A stretch of DNA of 64,000 nt. Origin: Gigantopelta aegis (taxonomy: Eukaryota > Mollusca > Gastropoda > Neomphalida > Peltospiridae). Shown here piece by piece: positions 1 through 8,559 of this stretch (positions within the stretch are counted from its first letter, which is position 1; each line of letters begins with the position of its first letter). The notes under the pieces were generated by a model. That model had not been told where the DNA came from, did not search any database, and saw nothing but the letters and a program-made list of their open reading frames with translations. Location: assembly GCF_016097555.1 (NCBI RefSeq), contig NC_054704.1, forward strand, positions 28,970,018 through 29,034,017, read 5' to 3'. A program made the position numbers and the translations under genes.

Positions 1-59
1 AACACACAAAAAACAAACGCAATGGTTTGGGTTTTTTCATTTTATTTCTAAATGACAAA

Positions 60-870
60 TTGCAAACTACACATATATAAAGTGGACACACAGTGGGTTA
101 CATCGATAGGCCTTGAGGGCGACAACTACACATATATAAAATGCAATCTGATTAAAATTAGCTCCACTATTACATGTGGATCTAACACCAGCCAGTTGGA
201 GCTCATGTCCACCAATCAAAACCTTACTTGCAGAATCCTGTCAGTGATTTAAAAATAATTTGAAAACATTCCGAATTATCCTGAGGGTATACGACATGTT
301 TCGTGTGAATTACGAATGCCTTAAAATATGTTTTATTTTATAAAATAAATAATTTGTAATGTAAAACTGAAGACTGATAGATAACCCACCCCGTACGTAC
401 TGGTATGGTTCGCTGTACTGCGGCCACTAAAATAGACTCGCCCGATATTTTTAGAATTTGTATGCTCCCAAATAACGTTATAAAAGGCGAAGTGTGATAG
501 GTAAATATTTAAATTATTATTTACAGACGAAATGTTACCTGGACTTTGGGGACTACGCAGTATTGTTAGCAATCCGATTAAAATTAGTTCTACTAGTCTA
601 AATAAGGCATTCGTAATTCACATGAAATGAAACATCATTTCAAATCATTTTTAAATCACTGGCAGGATTCTGCAAGTAAGGTTTTGATTGGTGGACATGA
701 GCTCCAGCTGGCTGGTGTTAGATCCACATGTAATAGTGGAGCTAATTTTAATTAGATTGTATAAAATGGACTCACATTGGGTTACATCGAGAGGTCCTAA
801 GGGCGACAACTACACATATATAAAATGGAAACACATTGGGTTACACCGAGAGGCCCTAAGGGGCGACATG
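60..870. repeat. Inverted repeat with three TATA-bearing modules
   Basis: Two arms of about 170-185 bp (about 138-323 and 603-770) are reverse complements of each other with few mismatches, and surround about 280 bp of unique AT-rich sequence. Outside the arms, a module containing GGGTTACATCGA and then an ACACATATATAAAATG stretch occurs near 96-140 and 780-825, and a shorter third copy lies at 838-868. Nothing in it codes convincingly. It could be a foldback or MITE-type element, or terminal sequence of the virus-like fossil that starts just to the right; the sequence does not decide between these. Confidence 0.65.
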
Positions 871-944
871 TGAATAATATGAGTGTTCATTTCTCTTCAT
901 CTTCGTCCTCATCATCAGTATCATTACCATCGGTATGTCGTCGT

Positions 945-1226
945 CTAGTTCGTCCAAATATTCGCTGATCCACGAACGATACTGATGAGATTTCTGACTC
1001 TGGGATCCAAATAACGACCCTTTTCCAAATTCTCGGGTATGCCTTGAACAAATTTTACTCGAGCAACCATTTTGATCGTATCATAGAGAGATTGCCATCG
1101 TTTGTAGAGACAGATGATGTGCTGGGGAGGCGGGTTGATTTTACCATCCCTTAGCAGTTTGTACAACAAAAATGTCTTTCCACACGATGTGGGTCCCGAC
1201 ACGATCATGGTGAACGGATGTAACAA
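945..1226 (-). pseudogene. Packaging ATPase piece (FtsK/HerA, A32-like), virus-like fossil
   Basis: The reading contains a Walker A motif, GPTSCGKT, preceded by HPFTMIV and followed by an INPPPQHII-CLYKRWQ segment and a VKFVQGIP segment. This order is the N-terminal half of the A32-like genome-packaging ATPases carried by Polintons and adintoviruses. In those elements the enzyme drives DNA into capsids. Only this part is recognisable here, so it is listed as a fossil piece. A CTG/CAG repeat and a zinc-finger-like piece lie just upstream on the same strand. Confidence 0.7.
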
Positions 1227-1236
1227 TCTTAAGGGT

Positions 1237-1245
1237 TGCTGCTGC

Positions 1246-1301
<56 letters not shown>
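1237..1301 (-). repeat. CTG/CAG trinucleotide repeat
   Basis: About 21 CTG triplets with two TTG interruptions. On the minus strand it reads CAG/CAA, which would be poly-glutamine. It lies between the zinc-finger-like piece and the ATPase piece of the virus-like fossil. Such tracts are slippage-prone and likely to vary in length between individuals. Confidence 0.9.
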
Positions 1302-1321
1302 GGAAGGCTTATTTTCAGATT

Positions 1322-1406
1322 ACAAGAGTCCATGTTTATTTCGTACGTGCCGAGTTAGGTCGTGGGTCCAAACATATTTGTTTTCGCAAATGTGACACTG
1401 ATTCAT
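1322..1406 (-). pseudogene. C2H2 zinc-finger-like piece, virus-like fossil
   Basis: Reading the minus strand from an ATG at 1406 gives a short segment with the spacing C-x2-C-x12-H-x4-H (CHIC...HDLTRHVRNKH), a typical single C2H2 finger. A TATAAAAGG box lies about 60 nt upstream. It sits upstream of the poly-glutamine tract and the ATPase piece. Its role is unknown; single fingers near packaging ATPases occur in invertebrate virus-like elements, as far as I recall. Confidence 0.5.
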
Positions 1407-1465
1407 GATGTTGACTGTTGAAGTGTTCGACGTGAAATGGCGATGTTGAAACTGCCATGCCCCCT

Positions 1466-1471
1466 TTTATA
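1466..1471 (-). promoter_or_regulatory. TATA box upstream of zinc-finger-like piece
   Basis: The minus strand reads TATAAAAGGGGGC, a strong TATA box, about 60 nt upstream of the ATG at 1404-1406. The same spacing occurs for two other minus-strand ORFs of the fossil. Confidence 0.45.
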
Positions 1472-1610
1472 GTCTTCTCAGAAATGCTTGTGCCGTTTTT
1501 GCTCAGTCTGCTCTCGTCGTTTCTGTTCCACGCCGCTCTGTTCTCGTTTCCGTTTCTGCTCGGCCTTGGCTTGTTCTACCACCTGTTGCGTTGGGGAGAC
1601 CATGACGACT

Positions 1611-1808
1611 TTAGGTATCGGGGGCTTGTTCTGTTCCTCTTTTTCTTTTTTCGTAGAGTTCTAGGCATCGATCCACGCTGTACATCATCTGACTTTTCCC
1701 ACCACGCTGCACTGGAAAATGAGGTTGAAGTTTGCCTTGGGCTTGCAACTTGTAAAAGCGGGTCCACTTGTCCGCATCGGGAACGTACAACTTGTACTGG
1801 TCTGACAT
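1611..1808 (-). CDS. Small basic ORF of the virus-like fossil, unknown function
   Basis: An open 65-codon reading starts MSDQYKLYVPDADKWTRFY and is rich in K, R and aromatic residues. A TATAAATA box lies about 55 nt upstream, and it is on the same strand as the ATPase and BIR pieces, which argues that it is a real part of the element. I do not recognise a domain. It is small enough to be a minor structural or DNA-binding protein, but that is a guess. Treated as part of a fossil. Confidence 0.45.
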   Translation of the reverse strand: MSDQYKLYVPDADKWTRFYKLQAQGKLQPHFPVQRGGKSQMMYSVDRCLELYEKRKRGTEQAPDT

Positions 1809-1862
1809 GTTGCGCCTCTGAAGGTTCTATCTCAAATGACGATATTACCCATTGCCCTTTTA

Positions 1863-1868
1863 TTTATA
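1863..1868 (-). promoter_or_regulatory. TATA box upstream of the small ORF
   Basis: The minus strand reads GAGTATAAATAAAAGG, about 55 nt upstream of the ATG at 1806-1808. Confidence 0.45.
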
Positions 1869-1962
1869 CTCTCTATAATTTCGCGTATGTGCACAAAGAT
1901 TAAATTTTGTGTGATACGTATGGTCCATGCCCCCCATCCCAAAGAATAACTCGTGCACAGCT

Positions 1963-2111
1963 CAGGGCCACTCTCGGAGTCACTCTCAGGGCCACAGGGC
2001 CACACTCAGGGCCACACGGAGGGCCACAGGACCACACTCAGAGCCACACGCAGGGCCACAGGACCACACTCAGGGCCATACACGGGGTCACACTCAGAGC
2101 CACACACAGGT

Positions 2112-2145
<34 letters not shown>
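1963..2145. repeat. GGCCACA-rich minisatellite followed by (AC)n
   Basis: From 1963 to about 2112 there are short degenerate units built on AGGGCCACACTC / AGGACCACACTC, running directly into an (AC)n microsatellite at 2113-2145. ORFs called through this stretch are products of the repeat. It lies between the small ORF and the BIR ORF of the virus-like fossil. Confidence 0.9.
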
Positions 2146-2152
<7 letters not shown>

Positions 2153-2240
2153 AACACAGAGAGTCACCCTTACATTAATAACAAACAAAACGTGTTATTC
2201 ACATGTTTATTTTACAAAACGAAAAGTGGCACACACGTGT

Positions 2241-2657
2241 TTAATGTCTCAACACATTGTTAATGTAGGGACATCTTGGGGACAGCCTGTAATGTTCCAT
2301 CACTGGATCGTCCATCTTCTGCCATCTGTAGGTGCGTAGTCCACAACAGTAGCAGACGACGGCATCGTGGTCTCCCGTATAGAAGAAACCGGCCTTGGCG
2401 AGTTCCCTCGGTTTCTGGCGTAACTGTATGGGCCACCACCCAAACGTGCAGAGTCGTCTGTAGAATCCTCTCATTTCGGGTCGATGACAGAACAAGTACT
2501 GTCTCGAAAGGCCATCCCATTCGTCATCGGCGTCGTAGGCATCATCATCGTAGGGAGCCGAGTCCGTTTTATATTCTCGAGCAGCATCCGTCTGATCCAT
2601 GGGTTCTTCGTCCACGATTTCGACGGGTTCACGGGTATCCGTAGGTTCTTCATCCAC
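2241..2657 (-). CDS. BIR-domain (IAP-like) ORF within the virus-like fossil
   Basis: The C-terminal half of this 138-codon ORF is a clear baculovirus IAP repeat: an RLCTFGWWP start, then LAKAGFFYTG, D-x-V-x-C-Y-C-C, W, DDP-x2-EH and P-R-C-P, with the zinc ligands C-x2-C, H and C all present. The N-terminal half is acidic and has repeats of a VEIVDEEP / DQTDAARE type. BIR domains bind caspases or IAP antagonists and many block apoptosis; viral and virus-like elements often carry captured copies. The ORF ends at the right place for a single BIR and shows no RING domain. A SINE lies just upstream at 2663-3061. It is on the same strand as the ATPase and PC4-like pieces, so it is treated as cargo of the fossil; a captured host gene piece is the alternative. 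Confidence 0.75.
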   Translation of the reverse strand: MDEEPTDTREPVEIVDEEPMDQTDAAREYKTDSAPYDDDAYDADDEWDGLSRQYLFCHRPEMRGFYRRLCTFGWWPIQLRQKPRELAKAGFFYTGDHDAVVCYCCGLRTYRWQKMDDPVMEHYRLSPRCPYINNVLRH

Positions 2658-2662
2658 AATTT

Positions 2663-3061
2663 ACCGGCCTCGGTGGCGTCGTGGCAGGCCATCGGTCTAC
2701 AGGCTGGTAGGTACTGGGTTCGGATCCCAGTCGAGGCATGGGATTTTTAATCCAGATACCGACTCCAAACCCTGAGTGAGTGCTCCGCAAGGCTCAATGG
2801 GTAGGTGTAAACCACTTGCACCGACCAGTGATCCATAACTGGTTCAACAAAGGCCATGGTTTGTGCTATCCTGCCTGTGGGAAGCGCAAATAAAAGATCC
2901 CTTGCTGCCTGTCGTAAAGAAGAGTAGCCTATGTGGCGACAGCGGGTTTCCTCTAAAAACAGTGTCAGAATGACCATATGTTTGACGTCCAATAGCCGAT
3001 GATAAGATTAAAAATCAATGTGCTCTAGCGGCGTCGTTAAATAAAACAAACTTCTTTTTTT
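2663..3061 (+). mobile_element. tRNA-derived SINE, full length, with 14-bp target duplication
   Basis: The SINE starts with a tRNA-like head (box B GGTTCGGATCCCAG near 2718), continues with the shared molluscan core (AAAAGATCCCTTGCTGCC) and ends in GTCGTTAAATAAAACAAAC plus a T-rich tail. TTCATCCACAATTT flanks it exactly at 2649-2662 and 3062-3075. It therefore inserted by target-primed reverse transcription into the coding region of the virus-like fossil and is younger than that element. Confidence 0.93.
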
Positions 3062-3075
3062 TTCATCCACAATTT

Positions 3076-3250
3076 CACCAGGTTCACGAGCAGCGTCCGT
3101 TTGACGCGTGTCATTTTCTTCTGGTTTGGTAGCCACTCTTTTGCATTGAATCGTGTGTCTTTCAGAACATTTGCATACCAAGACATCGTCACCGCTGCTG
3201 CTACAACTGCTGTTACTACTGCTGTCCATTCTCGAATATCCTGATGCCAT
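3076..3250 (-). pseudogene. Ser-rich/Cys-bearing coding piece upstream of the BIR ORF
   Basis: A minus-strand reading begins MASGYSRMDSSSNSS at 3250, with a serine-rich stretch, a CKCSERHTIQCK segment and an acidic end similar in style to the N-terminal half of the BIR ORF. A TATATAAAC-like box lies about 61 nt upstream. The SINE at 2663-3061 separates it from the BIR ORF. It is treated as a fossil piece of unknown function. Confidence 0.4.
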
Positions 3251-3310
3251 CTCTGGAGCGCACGTTTTCACTCTACAACGATCGACTGACGAATAGCTCT
3301 AAATCTAATG

Positions 3311-3316
3311 TTTATA
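3311..3316 (-). promoter_or_regulatory. TATA box upstream of the Ser-rich piece
   Basis: The minus strand reads GCATATAAACATT, about 61 nt before the ATG at 3248-3250, matching the spacing seen for two other ORFs of the element. Confidence 0.4.
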
Positions 3317-3439
3317 TGCACAATGTCTGAGCATGTCCAAACACGTCCTGGGGGTTTTCCCGTGACGTCACGGAACATGTCTGGACACGTCTAATATCTC
3401 GGATTGCATTCCGAACACTCTATGGCACCCGTCAGATTT

Positions 3440-3918
3440 TGATGATCTTGGTGGCACGGTATGACGTCTCTCAGTTCAGGCACAAAGTCAAAACATTTCT
3501 GGAGCTCTTTCCACTGTTCGACAGTCAGTCGAACGCCGCGACGGGAAGGTTTCAGTTCTTGATCACAATACCACCACTAACGAATATCCACACCTTTGTA
3601 AATGGTCTCGACGTAGACGTTCCCACCGAGATGCTGCGGTACACTCGATTCTCGTTTGAAGGTGGCCAGTTCCAACCACTGTTTCATCGTCAGAGAAACG
3701 CCTTTCTTGGTGGGAAAATGTTTTCCACGGTCCTCGTCAAACTGACGAACGTGAATGGCAATGTCCCCCTTCCACAGTTTAGCCACGAGGTAGACGTTAC
3801 CGCCAAGGTCTAGTTTGCATCTCGTTTCGTTTTCTTCGTTTTTGACAAGGTCCTCTGTAGTGTTTCTGTTATATCTCGATGCCATTTTATATATAATATT
3901 ATATATCGTAAGTATCAT
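3440..3918 (-). pseudogene. PC4-like (p15 coactivator) domain piece, virus-like fossil
   Basis: The reading from about 3885 contains LGGNVYLVAKLWKGDIAIHV, RQFDEDRGKHFPTKKGVSL and TMKQWLELA, which match the beta-ridge and helix of the PC4 single-stranded-DNA-binding fold (compare K-x-L-G-G-N-x-Y-V and K-K-G-I-S-L-T-x-x-Q-W). A second LGGNVYVETIYKG motif follows, indicating two tandem PC4-like units. PC4 domains bind ssDNA and act in transcription or replication. The copy is broken. It begins right under a TATATATAAAATGG sequence. Confidence 0.6.
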
Positions 3919-4178
3919 TCATCAACGGTATGCGTCTTCTCTCTAGCAGTGTCGCTGAGCGAATGGCAAGCGTCCTGAATCTGTGTTTTTTTTTTATAGG
4001 CCCCACGGTAGCGTCCCCACGCTATCTCGAGGTCAAGACGTGTCTGAACACGTTCTAGGATGACTCATGGTGTTCCCACGCCATGACCATATATGGACAC
4101 GTTTCAAACGCCGTAGAATTTTCCACTCCCCGTTGACTCACATCTGGTTGACACACACACACACACGTCATCCGGTAG

Positions 4179-4331
4179 TCATTAACGACTTCCGCCCCAT
4201 CTGTTTCCTGTACATCAAAGGAACAGCTGTCACAGTCAGATACCACCCCCCCCCCCCCCCCCCCCGTCATTCGACACCACTCTGTGGGTCATTAACGACT
4301 TCCGCATCATCTGTTTCCTGTACATCAAAGG
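4179..4331 (+). repeat. Short direct duplication around a poly-C tract
   Basis: A segment beginning ATTAACGACTTCCGC and ending TGTACATCAAAGGA occurs at 4179-4221 and again at 4290-4331, with a 20-base poly-C run (4246-4265) between. Just before it, a (AC)n run occurs near 4151-4165. No coding content is seen. Confidence 0.8.
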
Positions 4332-4577
4332 ACCCCCGACGGTTAACACACCCCTAAATCTGGTCGATATCTGGTGTTTCCTGACACAAAGGTCATGTTC
4401 CCACTCCCACAGCTGTCCAAGCCATTAACCCAGAGGTACTCTAAGTAGGTCAAGGTTAGCGTCCCCGTGACATCACACCCTACGCTTAGAGGTCAGCCAA
4501 TTAGAAGAGGCCACGCCCAGGTCACGTGACCTCAGGGTCAACGAGTACACATGGGGCTCAAGTGACCCATGTACTAC

Positions 4578-4640
4578 TGATAGATAGATAGATAGGTAGG
4601 TAGGTAGGTAGGTAGGTAGGTAGGTAGAGAGAGAGATAAC
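4578..4640 (+). repeat. (GATA)n/(GGTA)n microsatellite
   Basis: About four GATA units are followed by about eight GGTA units, then GAGAGAGA and a few more GATA-like units. It marks the change from the GC-richer virus-like block to AT-rich host DNA. Confidence 0.95.
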
Positions 4641-6460
4641 GATAGACAGACAGATAGAAACATAAAACTCCTATAAATGTGAAATGCGATGGACATTAAT
4701 AGATATATTTAATCACCAAAATATAAAAAAATTTACACACATACCCCACACACAGATATATAATACAGTGTAAATTAACCTGTACTAAGCAGCCCCTGCC
4801 TTAATATGCCGTATTTAACTGATAATTCGTTAATTTTACAGTTTGACACTACAAATGTACGTTACTTGGTGTTGACAAATTTGTCCTGTTTACTATTATT
4901 ATTTCTATTTGCAGTTGGTTGAAACCAAGCAACAATCATTTATAATCGTGGCGCTAACTGTGATACAGACATTGAGGAACCTTTCACGGACTACGTTACC
5001 CTGTATTTGACTTGGAGAGGGTTGCAGATTCTCCGTGTTCAAACATTTATAAAACTATCCGTCCACTCGCACCGACAATGTAAAGAAATATCTCGCTTGT
5101 ATTATTGCTGTATATTACTATCAGTATTTCTGTGTATGTATAGACTGTCAAACTTTGCCATCACTGCCCTGAATAACTCGAATAATATTGCTTGACCCGT
5201 TCCCTTTGAAATAAAATATTTTATACTCCGCTCCGCTCTCACTCTCTCTCTCTCTAGATAATAGATCTGTCACAAGCCAACATACTCCTTGACCTGATGA
5301 CCTTTCATTCACCCAGTCATAGCATCGCAGACATATAAATTTAGCTCTCAAAATGACGTCACACGTCGCCATTCATGGCCGCCTAAATGTGGCGCATGTT
5401 GTAGACCTACAAAACTGCGGATCAGTCATAAAACCGCTGGCATAAACCTACCAACATTCGAAACAAGTTTGTACAGAAAACAAATGTCACTCAAATATAA
5501 AAAAGTTGCCTAATATTAAATGTTTTTAAAATGCAATAGGAAGTGTTAGCTCTAACTATAGGCCTATTCAAATTGCTGCACAGCCGACATTTGTGTTTGT
5601 TGGTACTCTTCTGTATTAATCAACTGTTACCTCCAATTTTATATTGTGGAATCTCTTACATAAATATCTGAGTAAGCGAAATTGTCATGGAATAAAATGC
5701 TGATTTCTCCAATACAAATTTATTTACAATTGTACATAGGCTATATAATTAGTGAAAACAATACATTTTCACATAATTAGTGAAAACAATAATCCATTTT
5801 TTTTATAACATTATTTAATATACACTGTTAATTTCGTTTGACTGGTTTAGATTAAGAATAACTGTTGTAATATAACATTATGTTTAATCAGTTGGTTGTT
5901 CTGCTCCAAAATAAAGTAAAATAATACATTTTTCATAATTTAAAACTCGTCAGAACCAAAATAGAAGAAAATAGGTAAAACAACATGTCAGTGACTGCGA
6001 TTCCTTTAACCACAAGATAACCCTGTTTGACTGAGTGTTTTTACATTTACTATGTGTCATGTAAAAATAAATGTCCTTACACAGAATTCTCTTTTGTTGT
6101 TTAAATATACATGTGGGTGTCATATGCTTATATATTTGTAACCTTCAAGAGAAACTGAAAAGTGTTGCATATATTTGTGGTATAGTTAAAGAAAGTTGGT
6201 AATCGTACACTCTCACCATTGTTTTCTGCCTAATATATTTTGTTCGCTAGTGCTAAAACAGATAAGCTACGGGTGATACTGTCGAATAACGTTAAAAAAA
6301 AATAAAAAACCCAACTTGCGTATAAGCTCAAAATTAAAATATGGACACCATTCCGACACTTCCCACAGACAGGACATTACATACCAAGACCTGTGATACC
6401 AACCGAGTTCAACGATGAATAAAAAAATAACTACACGGCAAAAATTATAGACTGGTTTTG
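4641..6460. other. No recognisable gene
   Basis: AT-rich sequence with a short CT repeat near 5235-5260 and repeated TAATTAGTGAAAACAATA words near 5749 and 5777. ORFs here are short and show no motifs. No RNA gene was recognised. Confidence 0.6.
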
Positions 6461-6468
6461 AAAAAAAA

Positions 6469-6766
6469 AAAATGTTTTATTTAACGACGCACTCAACACA
6501 TTTTATTTACGGTTATATGGCGTCAGACATATGGTTAATAACCACACAGATTTTGAGAGGAAACCCGCTGTCGCCACTACATGGGCTACTCTTTCCGATT
6601 AGCAGCAAGGGATCTTTTATTTGCGCTTCCCACAGGCAGGATAGCACAAACCATGGCCTTTATTGAACCAGTTATGGATCACTTTGTCGGTGCAAGTGGT
6701 TTACACCTACCCATTGAGCCTTGCGGAGCACTCACTCAGGGTTTGGAAGACAAATCAACATCCTGC
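6469..6766 (-). mobile_element. tRNA-derived SINE, head-truncated
   Basis: Read on the minus strand, the body runs from a CAAACCCTGAGTGAGTGCTC segment through the AAAAGATCCCTTGCTGCTAA core to a GTGTTGAGTGCGTCGTTAAA tail followed by AAAACATT and a T-run. It belongs to the same subfamily as the copies at 17515, 42120 and 60102, but the tRNA head is missing. Confidence 0.9.
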
Positions 6767-6892
6767 TGGCAATAGCTAAGAGAATGCGAAGAGTGCTCTT
6801 TACGAAAAGTTGCAAACTCTCTCTAAATCAAGTATCACAATGACCGTGTGTCAGACACCATGTAGTCAGCCGTTGTTCATATCTTTTATATT

Positions 6893-7113
6893 TATTTCCG
6901 TGCTTATTTCCAAGTAAAGTTCAAGCACGCTGTTATGGGCACATAGCTCAGCTATCTGGACTGTCTGTCCAGGACCGTTGGTTAGTGGTTAGTGAGAGAG
7001 AAGTCGGTGTAGTGGCTTTACCCTACCCATTGAGTCGTTAAACTCGCTCTGGGCGGCAGCCAGTACCGGGAGGCGAACTCAGTACCTACTGACTTAACCA
7101 CTACACCACCGAA
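6893..7113 (-). mobile_element. Second tRNA-derived SINE family, minus orientation
   Basis: On the minus strand it begins CTTCGGTGGTGTAGTGGTT, has a box-B-like region (GTACTGAGTTCGCCTCCC) and ends in a GTGCTTGAACTTTACTTGG-like tail. It shares no body with the main SINE family. Related copies lie at 8043-8223 and 14130-14300, and a detached tail lies at 15047-15115. Confidence 0.7.
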
Positions 7114-7433
7114 GCTGTTATTAAACATCCGTTTCTTTTATCTATTTACTCCGACCCTTTTACACGAAAGAAAATATGCACATTAAACATTCATACCTTT
7201 TAGCTATTTGTTTGAGACTTTTTACATATTCAAAGTTCTATCTTTACACAAGACAAGGTCGCGACAGCTAGTATGCTTTCATGGATCACTGTAAGTGTTT
7301 CGTGTATAGAACAGCCGGTCTGCAAGACGATACATCCTTCTCAGTTACTTTGTCTTTTAGTGGGGCAGCTAACACCCAGTACTTGACTGAATTGTGAACT
7401 TTTTGTTAAAAACATGAAACTTTGCACATAGAA

Positions 7434-7686
7434 GGAAATGTTTTATTTAACGACGCACTCAACACATTTTATTTACGGTTATATGGCGTCTGACCACACA
7501 GATATTCAGACAGGAAACCCGCTGTCGCTACTCTTTTCGAATAGCAGCAAGGGATCTTTTATATGCACCATCTCACAGACAGAATAACACATACTACAGC
7601 CTTTGATATACCAGTCGTGGTGCACTGGCTGCAGCGAGAAATAGTCCAATGGGCCCACCGACGGGGATCGATCCCAAAATTGGTTT
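7434..7686 (-). mobile_element. Mosaic SINE
   Basis: The 3' half (minus strand) is the GTGTTGAGTGCGTCGTTAAA tail type, while the 5' half carries the other head, with GGGATCGATCCCCGTCGGTG and GGGCCCATTGGACTATTTCT. It is a recombinant of the two head/tail modules present elsewhere in the window. Confidence 0.85.
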
Positions 7687-8042
7687 GACAAAACTCAACC
7701 GCATAGTATTTCTGCACAAGGTGTTTAATGGCATTTTTTTTTACAATTATGATAACATGCACATGATGGGGCCAGAACGTGCTTGTTCCGGTATCCGCCC
7801 CCCACCCCCGTCTTGGACATATCCACCGGGAAAATCGGAAAATGTACCCACGGCAGACGTGCTTGAACCTTCAGCGGAATGTAAGCACGTGTCAAATGGT
7901 TGATTGATTGACTGAACATCTCACTATAATACGTACAGCACTAGCCAAAGCTTATGTTAGGGCTAGTTAGTGACTTTCTCAAACATTTGTCGAACACTGA
8001 TGCCTATAACTATATATTGTTGATATATCTGCCAAGTAAATT

Positions 8043-8223
8043 GTTAATAAAGGTTCAAGCACACATCTCAGCCAACTGGGTTATCTGTCCGGAACGGTGG
8101 GTTAATGGTTAGTCGTTAGCTGTTGGTTAGAGAGAGATGTCAATATAGTGGTCTTACACCTCACTAACGAGCTGTTAAAACTGGTACCGGGATGTGAACA
8201 CAGTGTCTTCATAGGCGTTAGGG
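8043..8223 (-). mobile_element. Degraded copy of the second SINE family
   Basis: It shares the GTTCAAGCAC tail segment, the TTAGAGAGAGA stretch and the ACCGGGATGTGAACACAGT box-B region with the copy at 6893-7113, but is more diverged. Confidence 0.55.
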
Positions 8224-8238
8224 ATGACAGATACGAGA

Positions 8239-8453
8239 GGCCTTAAGACTCATATAGACTGGATGCGGCGCGTGCGTGCGGTCCGGCTAAAAACAAAAAT
8301 CGAAATACATTAGTTTCAATGAAAGCGTCTAGACTGGATGCGTGCCTCTGCAAAACGCATGCGATCAGCCGCAATAAAATCATCTTATATGGTGTATATT
8401 CCCTAAACGCAAGCCGCGAACGAATCAGACGCAGCAGTCTATATGAGCCTTTA
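8239..8453. mobile_element. MITE with inverted ends
   Basis: The ends read AGGCCTTAAGACTCATATAG on the left and, reverse-complemented, AAAGGCTCATATAGACTGC on the right, and both are followed by CTGATGCG-like bases. The interior is rich in CGCATGCG-type words and has no ORF. The superfamily is not decided. Confidence 0.6.
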
Positions 8454-8559
8454 TGGGGTAGCAGAAGGATTGTGCCTACAATATTTAAGGGTGGCCTGAC
8501 TTTAGCATAAGAACTGTGTAGATGTATATATGACACAAAATAACAAAGAAGTTAGTGAA

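Larger units (their letters stand above)
880..4560 (-). mobile_element. Virus-like fossil, Polinton/Maverick or adintovirus type (partial)
   Basis: A block richer in GC than the host DNA to its right carries at least five recognisable coding pieces, all on the minus strand: a P-loop packaging-ATPase piece, a C2H2-like piece, a small ORF, a BIR-domain ORF and a PC4-like piece. The ATPase style (HPF-TMIVSGPTSCGKT, then a PPPQHII segment) resembles those of Polinton/adintovirus elements. No capsid, polymerase B or integrase piece is seen, so this is a remnant or one end of an element, broken in several places. A SINE at 2663-3061 has inserted into it. No convincing terminal repeats were found; the borders are judged from composition and gene content. 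The age looks intermediate: one ORF is still open, but the element is old enough to have taken a SINE. A malacoherpesvirus-like or other large DNA virus source cannot be excluded. Confidence 0.6.

Noticed and set aside
333-572. 79-codon minus-strand ORF between the inverted arms
   Set aside because: No motif, and it lies in the spacer of an inverted repeat; probably chance.
1457-1903. 148-codon plus-strand ORF
   Set aside because: It is the opposite strand of the small ORF and promoter region of the virus-like fossil and has no domain.
1907-2339. Several overlapping ORFs rich in H, T, P and G
   Set aside because: They translate the GGCCACAC minisatellite and the (AC)n run.
3439-3813. 124-codon plus-strand ORF
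   Set aside because: Antisense of the PC4-like piece; no independent support.
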